A stretch of DNA of 6,852 nucleotides from an uncultured Candidatus Melainabacteria bacterium (GCA_946622835.1 CAMOQI010000049.1:1-6852), one strand, 5' to 3'. Positions 1 through 6,209 are shown, numbered from the stretch's first letter. The notes: a model not told the origin generated them from the sequence alone. Made by a program: numbers and translations.

Positions 1-1774
1 CTTGCAGTGTACTTACGGTATAATCCATACCCAAATCCTTAAATACTTTCGCTGCTGCCTCAAAAGATTCATTTACGTGAGCTTTGTATTGGTTAATGCT
101 GGAATCTTGGGTCATATCTATCGTTGACATATTATTATGCAGTGTTGCTAAAGTTTTCTGCATTGCTTCTATAAATTCGTTATATGATTTTTTGTCGGAT
201 GCTATGGTTTCAATTTTGTTTCTGAGGATTTCGCCTGCAAGTTCCCTGTCTAATCTTCCGTCAGCAATTTCTTGTTTAGAAAATTTTAGTGCTTTAAATA
301 TTTCTTTGGATGTGGTATTCCAAACATCGGCAAGACTGGTTTCAGGTGCTTGGGCAGCTTTCATATAGGAATAATTTTCTAATACTGTATATTCAGCATT
401 AAATTTTTTCAGAGTTTTAGAAAGGAGGAGCAATTTATCCGAAATTTCTTTGTCCAGAACAATTGCCGGTCTTACTTTAAAGGAGTTAAATATTTTTGCG
501 CTTTGTGCGTATTCATTTGAGTGATTAAGTTGTTCGGCTTGGAATTTTAAACGTTTAATTGTTATTTCATCAATATTTTCATCTGCCAAAGCGCTTATTT
601 TTGAGTCTATGAGCGATTTTACAGCCATTGAGTGTTGTGAGAATTCTTTAAAATCTCTATCAATGAGATTTTTTGGATTTAGAGCATTTTTAATTTCCTG
701 TTCTGTCGGGGTTATACGAGTTTGGATTTCTTCTGAAATTTCAGGTATTGCAAAGTTATCTTTGATTACTTTTATTAGATTTTTTACGCTGTCATCGGTT
801 ACGGTATAAGCTTCTTGTGTTGGGATTAATATTTCTAAATCTTTTGCTATACCGTATGAAATCATATAATTTGCATCTTTTGTAATCTTGCCGTGAATGG
901 TTTTTAACAATTCAGGGGTAATGGGTTTGCCCATATTTGATTCTAAAACTTTAGCAAGTTCTTTTTCTTCGGTATCAAAATTATATTTTTTAATTTCTTG
1001 AGAAAAATTACTCATTAATTTATCAGCTTTTTGATTGTTTATCTTAGACAGATATTTTGAAACGGGCTGTTCTAAAAGATTGCACATTAAGGCACTCATA
1101 ACAGGGGTTGCAAACCCTGCGGTGAGCATCCATAGGGTGTTATTTTGAAGAGCGATTTTTTTCATTTTTTCTTGTATAAAATCTCTTCTGTTTGGGATAT
1201 CTTTAGGAATATTCAATCTGTCGCCGATTTTGTTAATTTCTTTGTCTGAATATAGATCCCAGGGAATGAATTGGGGATCTTGATAGAACATTTTTTTTCT
1301 GCCGAAACTATCTTCGTATTTTTGTCTGATATTTACACCATGCACAAGATAGGCGGGCAGTTGTATAAACATTTTTGGCCATATATCCATTGCCGCAAAA
1401 AATGTTCCAAGTCCGATGAATTCAAACAGCTTTGTCATGGGGGTTTGTTTTTTCGTAAATAAATATCCTGCAATCGCCAATCCGCCTAATTTCATTCCAA
1501 AATCATTAAGCCGTCCGAGTTCATGGTCATTTGCTTTTCCATTTATAGCATGTCCGATTGCTTTTGTATCATATATAAAATCTTTTTTGATTTCTGAAGG
1601 GATATCAAATATGCTGTTTTTTACAAGTTTTCCTTTACTTGGTAATGGTTTTATGAATGTTCTGTTTGCGAGTTCTTTTTTTACATCAAAATCTTTTATT
1701 ACTTTATCTGTATTATATTGGTTTGATGCGGGGTATCCCATTATGTATGATTGAATTAAATTGGTCGTTCTCAT
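1..1774 (-). CDS. Unnamed large membrane-associated protein, C-terminus beyond window
   Basis: An uninterrupted reading frame of 591 codons starts at the ATG at 1774-1772 and is still open at the left edge, so the C-terminus is missing. I do not recognise a named domain and assign no function. No cleavable signal peptide is visible. Hydrophobic stretches lie at about residues 94-107, 116-145 and 213-236, which suggests membrane insertion or association. From about residue 240 on, the protein is rich in Lys, Glu, Asn and Leu and looks mostly helical, with no obvious membrane segment. The start codon follows the upstream stop with no spacer (TAGATG), and a GGTGA sequence inside the end of the upstream gene can serve as ribosome site, so translation is probably coupled. 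Motifs at residues 136-148, 169-177 and 214-219 resemble ones in the upstream gene in the same order, suggesting distant paralogy. Short plus-strand frames in this stretch are shadows of this gene. The resemblance to Gastranaerophilales hypothetical proteins is from memory and unverified. Confidence 0.85.
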   Translation of the reverse strand, partial: MRTTNLIQSYIMGYPASNQYNTDKVIKDFDVKKELANRTFIKPLPSKGKLVKNSIFDIPSEIKKDFIYDTKAIGHAINGKANDHELGRLNDFGMKLGGLAIAGYLFTKKQTPMTKLFEFIGLGTFFAAMDIWPKMFIQLPAYLVHGVNIRQKYEDSFGRKKMFYQDPQFIPWDLYSDKEINKIGDRLNIPKDIPNRRDFIQEKMKKIALQNNTLWMLTAGFATPVMSALMCNLLEQPVSKYLSKINNQKADKLMSNFSQEIKKYNFDTEEKELAKVLESNMGKPITPELLKTIHGKITKDANYMISYGIAKDLEILIPTQEAYTVTDDSVKNLIKVIKDNFAIPEISEEIQTRITPTEQEIKNALNPKNLIDRDFKEFSQHSMAVKSLIDSKISALADENIDEITIKRLKFQAEQLNHSNEYAQSAKIFNSFKVRPAIVLDKEISDKLLLLSKTLKKFNAEYTVLENYSYMKAAQAPETSLADVWNTTSKEIFKALKFSKQEIADGRLDRELAGEILRNKIETIASDKKSYNEFIEAMQKTLATLHNNMSTIDMTQDSSINQYKAHVNESFEAAAKVFKDLGMDYTVSTLQ

Positions 1775-2815
1775 CTAATTCACCACACTTTCTTTGGAGG
1801 GATTCATTACTTTTTTGGGGTCTTGTTTATGCGGTTTGGACGATAAATGTATTGTATTGATAACTCCTAAAACAGTCGACGCAACAGCAGCTCCAAGCAG
1901 AATTTTTCCGGAGTGTTTGCTTAATTTTGAGGTGGCATTTATATCTCCTTTATAGAGTTGTTCTGCACTTTTTACAAAACTTTTTCCGAAAGTTTTAATA
2001 GATTTTGCAAAATCTTTTATATTCCAAAATTTTAATGTGGCAACTCGGAAATAGTTTTCCCATGGTTGTTGGAAAGCCAATGCTACCCCCGTTGCAGCCC
2101 ATAAATATGAGGAAATGCTTTTTGCAAATTTTGATTTTACCAAAACTTCTTTATATATTGGTTTAACTTCTTGATCCGAATCGTTAAGATTTTCTCCCAG
2201 TCCGTTTTTCTTTGCGATTTTGTCATATCTCCAGTTTGCGGGTTCTCCTTTTGCAGGATCTCCATATAGCTGATCCCAGCGGGGAAAATCAACGCTTTCA
2301 CCCACTTTATGATATTCAATGCTTGTTAAATTGTTATAATCATTTGGATTTTCTTGAAGCAGATAGTTTATTTTGACGTATGGCAGCTCGGTATCAATTC
2401 CTGTTGCCATTTTAACGGGGATATTAATAAAAGATTTTGAAACCGATTTAAATACACCGTACAGCAAGACTCCAAGAGCCATCTTATTTCCGAGTTTTGC
2501 GGCTTTTGCTTTAGCAAACGGATTGAAATGTTTATTTGCAGAGTTAAATATCGACATAAGGGTTAAGCTGCCAATAATATATGGAACAGTTCCCATTGAT
2601 AAAAATTCATAAAAGTTTGCGTTTTTATTACCTGCCAGACCTCGCGCCGGATATAAACTAAAGGATTTTGTTAATTTATCCAATTCAATTCTGCTTCTTG
2701 TCACGAAGTTGTTTTTCAAAAGGGTATCATGATCATAATTGGCAGTTTTTTCCCCTGATTTGTCTGCCCCAAAATTTATATTTTTCCAATTAAAATTGCT
2801 AATCGGTAATATCAT
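1775..2815 (-). CDS. Unnamed multi-pass membrane protein, 346 residues
   Basis: Complete frame with an ATG start and a well placed GGAG ribosome site five bases upstream. I recognise no named family and give no function. Candidate membrane segments are at about residues 74-90, 112-128, 234-249 and 304-323. The N-terminal ~50 residues are polar and include a short INFGA motif (residues 13-17), and there is no typical signal peptide. The region at about 155-225 is polar and probably forms a loop or small domain. The C-terminal ~20 residues are hydrophilic and Lys/Pro-rich. Three motifs recur in order in the gene directly downstream: FI-x-x-P with a later G-[IV]-[DN] at 129-141, F-P-x-W-D-x-L-Y-x-D at 177-186, and LW-x-x-T at 238-242. 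The two genes abut without spacer and are probably translated together as partners. A 96-base gap separates it from uppP upstream, so it may be read through from the Kdo operon or have its own promoter. Confidence 0.88.
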   Translation of the reverse strand: MILPISNFNWKNINFGADKSGEKTANYDHDTLLKNNFVTRSRIELDKLTKSFSLYPARGLAGNKNANFYEFLSMGTVPYIIGSLTLMSIFNSANKHFNPFAKAKAAKLGNKMALGVLLYGVFKSVSKSFINIPVKMATGIDTELPYVKINYLLQENPNDYNNLTSIEYHKVGESVDFPRWDQLYGDPAKGEPANWRYDKIAKKNGLGENLNDSDQEVKPIYKEVLVKSKFAKSISSYLWAATGVALAFQQPWENYFRVATLKFWNIKDFAKSIKTFGKSFVKSAEQLYKGDINATSKLSKHSGKILLGAAVASTVLGVINTIHLSSKPHKQDPKKVMNPSKESVVN

Positions 2816-2820
2816 GATAA

Positions 2821-2824
2821 CTCC
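2821..2824 (-). promoter_or_regulatory. Ribosome binding site of the 346-residue membrane protein
   Basis: GGAG on the minus strand, five bases before the ATG at 2815-2813. It supports this start for the gene after the 96-base gap. Confidence 0.6.
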
Positions 2825-2911
2825 GCATTTCTATATGTAGAATACTTGTCAAGATTTTATTTTGTTATTTGATTTTGCTGATATTTACAAATTTTTACAA
2901 TATCGAAATCT

Positions 2912-3757
2912 TTATTTGAATATATTAAAAAATACAGCCGTGAAAATCCCCATAATGATACAATACCATCCAAAAATATTTAGTGAAAATTTGGAGATAA
3001 ATTTCATAAAATATTTAATACAGATGTATCCGGTTACGGCGGAAACGGCGGTTCCTGCAAGGATGGCACCCCAATTGTATTGAAGGGCTTGCGCAATATC
3101 AATTTTTATAATCGGATAAACCATAGATGCGCCTAAAATAATTGGTATACTTAATAAAAATGAATATTTTGCTGCGGTTTGTCGGTTTAATCCTGCGAAT
3201 AATCCTGTTGCAATAGTCCAGCCTGAGCGAGAAAAACCGGGGATTACCGCGATTCCTTGAGCCAACCCCATTAAAATTGATTGTTTAAAGCTAATGTCTG
3301 TGTTCTTATTTTTATTTTGCTTTGATAAATATTCACTTAAAAATAGTATTGCCCCTGTTATTATTAATAATATACCTACAAGAGCCGGATGAAATACCAG
3401 TTTTCCTGCAATCTTTTCAAGCGGTAATGCGATTAATATGGTTACAATTGTGCCGGTTATTATGTATAATCCGAGCTTTGCGTTGTATGATGAGAAATCC
3501 CGATTTTTTATTCCGGAAAATAAATCCTTACAAATTTCAAAAATTTCTTTTCTAAAGAATATAACAACCGCAATTAGCGTTCCAAAATGAAGCATAATGT
3601 CTAAAAATATTTCCTGTGTTGACTGTTCGGAAATTGGGATATCTTTAAATATTTTATAGAAATTTGAGGTGAATACAAGGTGGGCGGAACTTGATATTGG
3701 AAGAAATTCGCTTAACCCCTGAACTATTCCCATTAATATTGTTTGTGTAAAATTCAT
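2912..3757 (-). CDS. uppP: Undecaprenyl-diphosphate phosphatase (UppP/BacA)
   Basis: An integral membrane enzyme that dephosphorylates undecaprenyl pyrophosphate to the monophosphate, recycling the lipid carrier for peptidoglycan and surface polysaccharides; extra copies of the family are known to give bacitracin resistance. Both hallmark motifs are present: a GxxQGxxEFLPISSSAH stretch at about residues 10-26 (Glu17, His26) and PGFSRSG at 173-179 (Arg177). The rest is a run of hydrophobic segments as expected for this multi-pass family, and the 281-residue length is normal. The first Glu of the E. coli GVVEGLTEF motif is Gln13 here, a substitution I recall as common in homologues. I chose the ATG at 3757 over an in-frame TTG at 3763 because an AGG lies eight bases before the ATG but only two before the TTG. 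The start is 15 bases after the queD stop, so it belongs to the same operon. Its role fits the Kdo genes upstream: both serve the envelope. Confidence 0.95.
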   Translation of the reverse strand: MNFTQTILMGIVQGLSEFLPISSSAHLVFTSNFYKIFKDIPISEQSTQEIFLDIMLHFGTLIAVVIFFRKEIFEICKDLFSGIKNRDFSSYNAKLGLYIITGTIVTILIALPLEKIAGKLVFHPALVGILLIITGAILFLSEYLSKQNKNKNTDISFKQSILMGLAQGIAVIPGFSRSGWTIATGLFAGLNRQTAAKYSFLLSIPIILGASMVYPIIKIDIAQALQYNWGAILAGTAVSAVTGYICIKYFMKFISKFSLNIFGWYCIIMGIFTAVFFNIFK

Positions 3758-3772
3758 AACCAAAACCTATCT

Positions 3773-4135
3773 TTAATCTTCTTCAAAGTATGAGCAGCAC
3801 GAAGTTTGGGTTTCCCAAACCGTAATTTTACTCAATTGAACAATTTTCTCTTTTAACTTTGAATAGATGTATTCGGCAATCATTTCACTTGACGGGCTTT
3901 CCCCTCTAAATTCGGGTAATTCATTTATATCTTTATGATCAAGTGTTTCTAAGACTGTGTTTAATTCTTTTTTCAAAACCTTATAATCTATAAGAATGTT
4001 ACTTTTATTTAAGACATTCCCTGTAACAAAGGCTTCAACCATCCAATTATGCCCGTGTTGGTTTTCGCATTCGCCTTCATAATTTAGCAGATGGTGTGCA
4101 GCTGAAAAAAATGCCTGTGTTCTTATCTCGTACAT
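3773..4135 (-). CDS. queD: 6-carboxytetrahydropterin synthase (QueD family)
   Basis: QueD is a cytoplasmic zinc enzyme that converts dihydroneopterin triphosphate to 6-carboxy-5,6,7,8-tetrahydropterin, the first dedicated step towards 7-deazaguanine and queuosine in tRNA. At 120 residues it has normal length. Visible signatures are FSAAHH (residues 10-15, a zinc His), CENQHGHNW (23-31, with catalytic Cys23 and zinc ligands His27 and His29), LDHKDIN (65-71, the conserved Asp-His pair), PSSEMIA (81-87), and VWETQ near the C-terminus (Glu108). A ribosome site AGGGGA sits seven bases before the ATG. The gene is 18 bases downstream of kdsC and 15 upstream of uppP, so it is co-transcribed with envelope genes although its pathway is unrelated. 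No other queuosine gene is in the window. The related eukaryotic-type 6-pyruvoyltetrahydropterin synthase is the main alternative name, but the bacterial CxxxHGH form favours QueD. Confidence 0.93.
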   Translation of the reverse strand: MYEIRTQAFFSAAHHLLNYEGECENQHGHNWMVEAFVTGNVLNKSNILIDYKVLKKELNTVLETLDHKDINELPEFRGESPSSEMIAEYIYSKLKEKIVQLSKITVWETQTSCCSYFEED

Positions 4136-4153
4136 TATATTATCCCCTTTTGT

Positions 4154-4645
4154 TTATTCTGTTCTGTTATTATATATTAAATCACAAAGCTGTCGGACTG
4201 CGCCTTTTCCCCCGTCTCTATCAGATATAAAATTACAAACCTTTTTGACATTTTCGACAGCATCATTTGGACATGCCGCAATGGCAACATTTTCCAAAAT
4301 TTTAATATCAGGCTCGTCATCTCCCATATATGCAACTTGTGAAAAATTAAGTTCATATTTTTGCATAATAGCTTCTAATATAGGCAATTTGTTTTTTACG
4401 CCCTGATAAACTTCCGTGACTCTTAAATCTGTTGCTCGCCTGTCTACTGTTCCGTTGTTTCGTCCTGTGATAATCGCTGTTATATATCCGGATTTTGCCA
4501 TTTTTGCTAATCCGTGGCCGTCTTTTGCATTAAATGTCTTATATTCAATCCCGTTTTCATCATATGTTATGCTGCCGTCAGTCATAACACCGTCAACGTC
4601 AAAAGCTAAAAGTTTTATATCGGATGCTATCTTGTTTAAATCCAT
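4154..4645 (-). CDS. kdsC: 3-deoxy-D-manno-octulosonate-8-phosphate phosphatase (KdsC)
   Basis: A HAD-superfamily phosphatase of the short, cap-less KdsC type that hydrolyses Kdo-8-phosphate to Kdo, the third step of Kdo synthesis. At 163 residues it has the usual length. HAD motifs are all present: FDVDGVMTD (residues 15-23, nucleophile Asp16 and acid/base Asp18), IITGR (58-62, Thr60), a Lys at about 84-86 for motif III, and MGDDEPD (107-113, Mg-binding Asp109/Asp110). The KDGHG stretch (41-45) and the RDGGKGAVR stretch (143-151) are typical of KdsC and tetrameric relatives. The start ATG overlaps the kdsD stop by one base (TAATG), a strong sign of translational coupling and of a joint Kdo role. 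The close relative family that acts on N-acylneuraminate-9-phosphate or fused CMP-sugar enzymes is less likely because of the kdsD neighbour. kdsA and kdsB are not in the window. Confidence 0.94.
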   Translation of the reverse strand: MDLNKIASDIKLLAFDVDGVMTDGSITYDENGIEYKTFNAKDGHGLAKMAKSGYITAIITGRNNGTVDRRATDLRVTEVYQGVKNKLPILEAIMQKYELNFSQVAYMGDDEPDIKILENVAIAACPNDAVENVKKVCNFISDRDGGKGAVRQLCDLIYNNRTE

Positions 4646-5625
4646 TATGCGACTCCCGCCCTTAATAAATCATGAACATGTATTACCCCTACGGGAATAT
4701 TGCGTTCATCTACAACTGCCAATGCCGTAATTGAATATTTTTCCATTAAATTTAGCGCAGATGCTGCGTACGCATCAGAGGTTATTCGTTTTGGGTTTAT
4801 AGTCATGACATCTTTAACTTTGAGTTCTGAGGTGTTACCATACTTAATTATGGTTCTTCTGATATCTCCGTCTGTTAAAACTCCGGATAATATGCCGTTT
4901 GAATCTGTTATCATAGCCATGCCCAATTTATAATCCGAGATTGTTCGCAATACCTCGGTAAAAGATACGCTATCTTTAACAATAGGCATTCTGTCTCCGT
5001 TTATCATCAAGTCTTTAACTTTATATGTTAAGCCTTTTCCCAGTTTTCCTGACGGGTGGAACATAAGAAAGTCTTCTTTTGTAAAACCTTTTTTCTCCAT
5101 AAGGCAAACAGCCAAAGCATCTCCCATAGCTAAAGTCGCTGTGGTGCTTGATGTTGGAGCCTTTCCAAGAGTGTCGGCTTCTTTTTCCACCGAAATATCA
5201 AGTGTAACATCGCTGGTTTTACCCAATGTGGAATTAGTGTTCCCTGTCATGCCGATTAATGGACAGCCGAATCTTTTAATGAGCGGCAGTAAATTCATTA
5301 ACTCTTGCGTTTCTCCACTGTTTGAAATAGCAATAATTACATCATTTCTTGTTATAACTCCGGAATCTCCGTGAGTGCTTTCTGCCGGATGGAGAAAATA
5401 TGTCGGGGTTCCGGTAGAAGACATTGTTGCCGCAATTTTTTTACCGATAATGCCGGATTTTCCCATCCCTGTAACGATTACTCTTCCTTTGCAGTTATAC
5501 AGAATATCTATGGCTTTGTCAAAATCCTCTCCGATTGAATCTTTTAATCTTAATATTGCCTTTGCTTCGATATCTAAAACTTCTTTTGCCGTATCAATAA
5601 TTTTACTTAATGTCATAGCCGTCAT
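4645..5625 (-). CDS. kdsD: D-arabinose-5-phosphate isomerase (KdsD/KpsF/GutQ family)
   Basis: Interconverts ribulose-5-phosphate and arabinose-5-phosphate, giving the precursor for Kdo. The N-terminal half is a SIS sugar-isomerase domain: TGMGKSG (residues 52-58, Lys56), a HPAESTHGDSG stretch (79-89, His85), SNSGET (101-106, Glu105) and APTSSTTATLAMGDALA (156-172). His190 in FHPSGKLG completes the set of residues that correspond to the E. coli catalytic Lys/His/Glu/His. Two CBS modules follow at about residues 205-265 and 270-326, with LTDGDIRRT closing the first, and the C-terminal HDLLRAG matches E. coli KdsD from memory. I chose the ATG at 5625 over an upstream in-frame GTG at 5631, because GAGG at 5634-5631 is five bases from this ATG but touches the GTG. 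That gives 326 residues, the family norm. It heads the minus-strand operon, overlaps kdsC by one base, and faces the small-gene pair across a shared control region. Confidence 0.95.
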   Translation of the reverse strand: MTAMTLSKIIDTAKEVLDIEAKAILRLKDSIGEDFDKAIDILYNCKGRVIVTGMGKSGIIGKKIAATMSSTGTPTYFLHPAESTHGDSGVITRNDVIIAISNSGETQELMNLLPLIKRFGCPLIGMTGNTNSTLGKTSDVTLDISVEKEADTLGKAPTSSTTATLAMGDALAVCLMEKKGFTKEDFLMFHPSGKLGKGLTYKVKDLMINGDRMPIVKDSVSFTEVLRTISDYKLGMAMITDSNGILSGVLTDGDIRRTIIKYGNTSELKVKDVMTINPKRITSDAYAASALNLMEKYSITALAVVDERNIPVGVIHVHDLLRAGVA

Positions 5626-5627
5626 AT

Positions 5628-5634
5628 CCACCTC
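5628..5634 (-). promoter_or_regulatory. Ribosome binding site deciding the kdsD start
   Basis: GAGGTGG on the minus strand. The GAGG core ends five bases before the ATG at 5625 and abuts the alternative GTG at 5631, which argues for the ATG. Confidence 0.6.
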
Positions 5635-5647
5635 ATTGCTTGTCTTG

Positions 5648-5653
5648 ATTATA
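5648..5653 (-). promoter_or_regulatory. Candidate -10 box for the kdsD operon
   Basis: A perfect TATAAT on the minus strand (plus strand ATTATA), which would start transcription about 15 bases before the kdsD ATG, just ahead of its ribosome site. The -35 position at 16-18 bp holds no good match to TTGACA (about CTGAAA), so the promoter may be weak or activator-dependent. It is the best consensus hexamer close to the operon start. Confidence 0.35.
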
Positions 5654-5671
5654 CAATAAATATTGTATAAT
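5648..5671. repeat. Perfect 11-bp inverted repeat in the divergent control region, candidate operator
   Basis: ATTATACAATA at 5648-5658 and its exact reverse complement TATTGTATAAT at 5661-5671, separated by AA. It is too AT-rich and lacks the T-run needed for an intrinsic terminator. Each arm ends in a TATAAT hexamer, one per strand, so the palindrome includes a perfect -10 box in each direction. It lies 23 bases before the kdsD start. A dimeric DNA-binding protein, perhaps the neighbouring ribbon-helix-helix protein, could bind here and block kdsD transcription. That is inference; AT-rich palindromes also arise by chance. Confidence 0.55.
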
Positions 5672-5675
5672 TTCA

Positions 5676-5713
5676 GTAACTTTACAAATGTTACACTTGT
5701 TAAGTTATGTAAC
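5676..5713. repeat. Cluster of three GTAAC/GTTAC half-sites, candidate operator
   Basis: GTAAC at 5676-5680, GTTAC at 5690-5694 and GTAAC at 5709-5713 form two overlapping inverted arrangements. The outer pair of the second arrangement extends to six bases (GTTACA at 5690-5695 and TGTAAC at 5708-5713). The cluster overlaps the -35 and spacer of the best plus-strand promoter candidate for the ribbon-helix-helix gene. Short repeated half-sites over their own promoter are usual for ribbon-helix-helix autoregulators. The binding role is inferred. Confidence 0.4.
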
Positions 5714-5726
5714 GAATATATATTAT
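5697..5726 (+). promoter_or_regulatory. Candidate promoter of the small-gene pair
   Basis: TTGTTA at 5697-5702 as -35 and TATTAT at 5721-5726 as -10, with an 18-bp spacer. This would give a leader of about 85 bases before the ATG at 5818. The region is very AT-rich, so other -10-like hexamers (for example within the TATATATAT run near 5766-5774) are possible. Confidence 0.35.
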
Positions 5727-5802
5727 GTCATGAATAAATAGCAATTTTTTAAATTGTAAATACTTTATATATATGTAAGGGGATACAAATTAAGGGAAAA
5801 AT

Positions 5803-5809
5803 AAAGGAG
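5803..5809 (+). promoter_or_regulatory. Strong ribosome binding site of the ribbon-helix-helix gene
   Basis: AAAGGAG, eight bases before the ATG at 5818. Two further purine-rich stretches precede it in the leader (AAGGGGA near 5777-5783 and AAGGG near 5792-5796) with no start codon at a suitable distance. They may be ribosome standby sites or simply base composition. Confidence 0.65.
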
Positions 5810-5817
5810 AATTAAAA

Positions 5818-6006
5818 ATGGCAAGAGTATTAATTTCAATGCCCGAAAAATTTTTAGATGAGATTGATAGTGTGGCTTCAACGGAAAATCGTACACGTTC
5901 TGAATTAATTCGTGAAGCATTGAGAACTTATATGTACAGAAGCAGAGTTCGTAACACTCAAACTGCCGCTTCTAATGCAGAAATTTTGGATGCATTGCTT
6001 GGCTAG
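5818..6006 (+). CDS. Ribbon-helix-helix (CopG/MetJ-type) DNA-binding protein, 62 residues
   Basis: A small transcription factor of the ribbon-helix-helix fold, in which two chains pair their N-terminal strands to read DNA. The signature is clear: strand RVLISMP at residues 3-9, first helix about 10-20 with FLDEID (12-17), the turn ENRTRSE (23-29), and second helix to about residue 40. A basic stretch (41-45, RSRVR) leads to a C-terminal tail AASNAEILDALLG (50-62). Members act as autoregulators, plasmid copy-number repressors, or antitoxins such as ParD-type proteins. No ParE, RelE, MazF or PIN toxin follows. Instead a 56-residue protein follows after 32 bases and repeats much of this protein's plan. 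A strong ribosome site precedes the start. It is divergent from the kdsD operon and shares its control region, so it may regulate itself, that operon, or distant targets; none of these is shown by the sequence. Confidence 0.9.
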   Translation: MARVLISMPEKFLDEIDSVASTENRTRSELIREALRTYMYRSRVRNTQTAASNAEILDALLG

Positions 6007-6038
6007 ACTCTTTACTAATTGGGGAAATGGGGAAAATA

Positions 6039-6209
6039 ATGAAAAATTATCAAATGGTTACAGTAAAAGAATATCTTGATATGATTGATAATGAAGTTAC
6101 TTATCTTGATGCGGATGCAAAAGAATTGCGCTCTTCTCTTGAAAAATATCTTTTATCAGCAAGAAGAGCTGCTACAAATGCTAAAATTTTGGAAGCTTTG
6201 TTAGCATAA
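6039..6209 (+). CDS. Small protein, probable degenerate paralogue of the ribbon-helix-helix protein, 56 residues
   Basis: No named family recognised. I chose the ATG at 6039 because GGGGA at 6029-6033 is five bases upstream; an in-frame ATG at 6027 has GGGGA only one base away. With this start the protein lines up without gaps with the ribbon-helix-helix protein over residues 1-30: YLDMID against FLDEID (both 12-17) and EL at 29-30 in both. After one- and five-residue gaps the tails match as AATNAKILEALLA (44-56) against AASNAEILDALLG (50-62), nine of 13 identical. The strand is altered (NYQMVTVK) and the basic turn is replaced by acidic LDADAKE (23-29), so DNA binding is probably weakened or lost. 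It may pair with the first protein as a modulator or share a partner through the common tail. It lies 32 bases after the first gene, probably on the same transcript. The homology is an eye alignment, so it is likely but unproven. Confidence 0.75.
   Translation: MKNYQMVTVKEYLDMIDNEVTYLDADAKELRSSLEKYLLSARRAATNAKILEALLA

Noticed and set aside
84..1860. Several plus-strand frames of 60-110 codons across the left end
   Set aside because: They lie opposite the long minus-strand frame that runs open to the edge, have no ribosome sites or recognisable motifs, and have the odd composition of shadow translations.
2847..2852. Perfect TTGACA on the minus strand upstream of the 346-residue membrane protein, as a -35 box
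   Set aside because: At 16-18 bp downstream there is no -10 match. The nearest TATAGA is only 11 bp away and would start RNA at the ribosome site, so I did not call a promoter.
2880..2904. AT-only hairpin after uppP (GATATT paired with AATATC) as a terminator
   Set aside because: The stem is weak, has no G/C clamp and no following T-run on the minus strand.
3758..3763. TTG start for uppP two codons upstream of the chosen ATG
   Set aside because: The AGG ribosome site is two bases from the TTG but eight from the ATG, and the ATG gives the usual family N-terminus.
4136..4153. preQ1 riboswitch before queD
   Set aside because: Only 18 bases separate kdsC from queD, and these contain a plain ribosome site with no room for an aptamer.
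5818..6209. Classical type II toxin-antitoxin operon
   Set aside because: The ribbon-helix-helix protein would suit an antitoxin, but the second protein is 56 residues, acidic in its centre, and shows no ParE/RelE, MazF, PIN, HipA or Fic features. It looks like a relative of the first protein.
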